Assembly (NCBI RefSeq): GCF_965638725.1
Contig: NC_134959.1
Coordinates: 14,123,417-14,187,416 of the forward strand
DNA: 64,000 bases
Origin: Aptenodytes patagonicus
Taxonomy: Eukaryota; Chordata; Aves; Sphenisciformes; Spheniscidae
Reading direction: 5' to 3'
The notes under the pieces were generated by a model. The model did no database searches. It saw nothing but the letters and a program-made list of their open reading frames with translations, and was not told the origin of the DNA. Every line of letters starts with the position of its first letter. Within the stretch, counting starts at the first letter, position 1. A program made the position numbers and the translations under genes. Shown one piece after another: positions 38,800 to 64,000 of this stretch.

Positions 38800-39426
38800 C
38801 AGACCTGTAAAAACTTTATTTCAAAATCTTTTTATTCAACTGTTATTCAGCAATATACAATACAGCTTATAAACAAATGTCTTACCTTGTTTCCAATCTT
38901 CATTTAAAAATAAATATTATTGACAGTGAATATTAATTATGGTAAGATGTACCTTTTTAATTAAAATGTCTCCAAAAGAAATAATTTAATTAAAAAAGAA
39001 AAAGGAAATCCAAAAAACCTAAACACAATAATCTACTAAAAATATTTCCTTTCTTAGGAAGGGCTTTGACCCAACATCTTTACATATTGTCATAAAGATA
39101 ACTGCTCAACAGTTCGTGCAAAATGAAGAGTCAGAGGAAAGGTTTAGAAAAGAAAAAATTACATTAAAATAGAGAAATCGTAAGTGCCATGCATAGAGCA
39201 GGGCTTTACACCATAGAGTCTGGAAACTAGATGCATTATTCTATGCGGTTTACTTTCTGTGGCATCCCCAAAAATATGTTTTTCCCCCCACGTAGAATTT
39301 ATCATGCTTCTTTCAGTCTCTTTCTGTCCATCTTTAAAACTGTAGGTATTTTTTTGTCAGGGGTTTGTTCTGTTTTTAAATAGGTTCCTTTTTGTTTGGC
39401 TGAGGAGGAGTGGAGGAAGTAGTCCG
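38800..39426 (-). other. Probable VSTM2B 3' untranslated region
   Basis: The AT-rich stretch after the VSTM2B stop has no coding. It ends near two AATAAA hexamers on the minus strand (38831-38836 and 38815-38820). ATTAAA hexamers also occur nearer the stop, around 38953-38991. The exact end is uncertain. Confidence 0.45.
38815..38836 (-). terminator. Candidate VSTM2B polyadenylation signals (two AATAAA)
   Basis: Two canonical AATAAA hexamers lie 16 bases apart on the minus strand, about 600 bases past the VSTM2B stop codon. Either could direct cleavage shortly downstream. Confidence 0.45.
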
Positions 39427-63845
<24,419 letters not shown>

Positions 63846-64000
63846 CTCATCTATGTGGGCTGCGGGCGGGGGCCGGGCTCGGGGCGCAGCCGGGCACGCC
63901 TCAATCCATCGCACGCAGCGGGGCTGGGTCAGGGCTCCTTCCCAAAAAGCCAAAGCCACCCGACTAACCTTGGTTTGTGGGGAAGCAAATATAAAATCCA

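Overview
The window looks like avian nuclear DNA. It has AT-rich non-coding sequence, genes split by GT-AG introns, CpG islands at promoters, and CR1 LINE retrotransposons whose 3' ends carry the ATTCTATG-type octamer typical of bird CR1. I did not recognise bacterial, viral or endogenous-retroviral genes, and I cannot name the species.

Two protein-coding genes can be rebuilt exon by exon, both on the minus strand. POP4, the RNase P/MRP protein subunit p29, occupies 16412-19259 in seven coding exons and gives a complete 220-residue protein. VSTM2B, a neuronal-type V-set immunoglobulin membrane protein, runs from its signal-peptide exon at 63773-63845 to a small terminal exon at 39427-39515, in five coding exons giving 260 residues. 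The last VSTM2B intron is 20.2 kb. The order VSTM2B then POP4 in the same direction matches the human 19q12 block (VSTM2B-POP4-PLEKHF1-C19orf12-CCNE1), so this is conserved synteny. No PLEKHF1 coding sequence is visible in the 16 kb downstream of POP4.

Layout: 1-10587 has no recognised gene. 10588-12085 is a CR1 on the minus strand and 13643-14491 a second, 5'-truncated CR1 on the plus strand. POP4 follows with its CpG-island promoter at about 18830-19790. From 19800 to about 38800 lies a non-coding interval with several AT-rich blocks that may be conserved elements. From about 38800 to 63845 is VSTM2B, whose long last intron contains an almost full-length CR1 (about 46885-51097) antisense to the gene. 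The window ends in the VSTM2B promoter CpG island.

The two host genes are unrelated in function: POP4 acts in tRNA and rRNA processing in the nucleus, and VSTM2B is a cell-surface or secretory-pathway Ig protein. The three CR1 copies are all disabled by frameshifts, stops or truncation. I found no convincing new biological system; the most useful results are the resolved exon structures, the remote VSTM2B last exon, the domain-level dissection of the intronic CR1, and several candidate conserved non-coding blocks.
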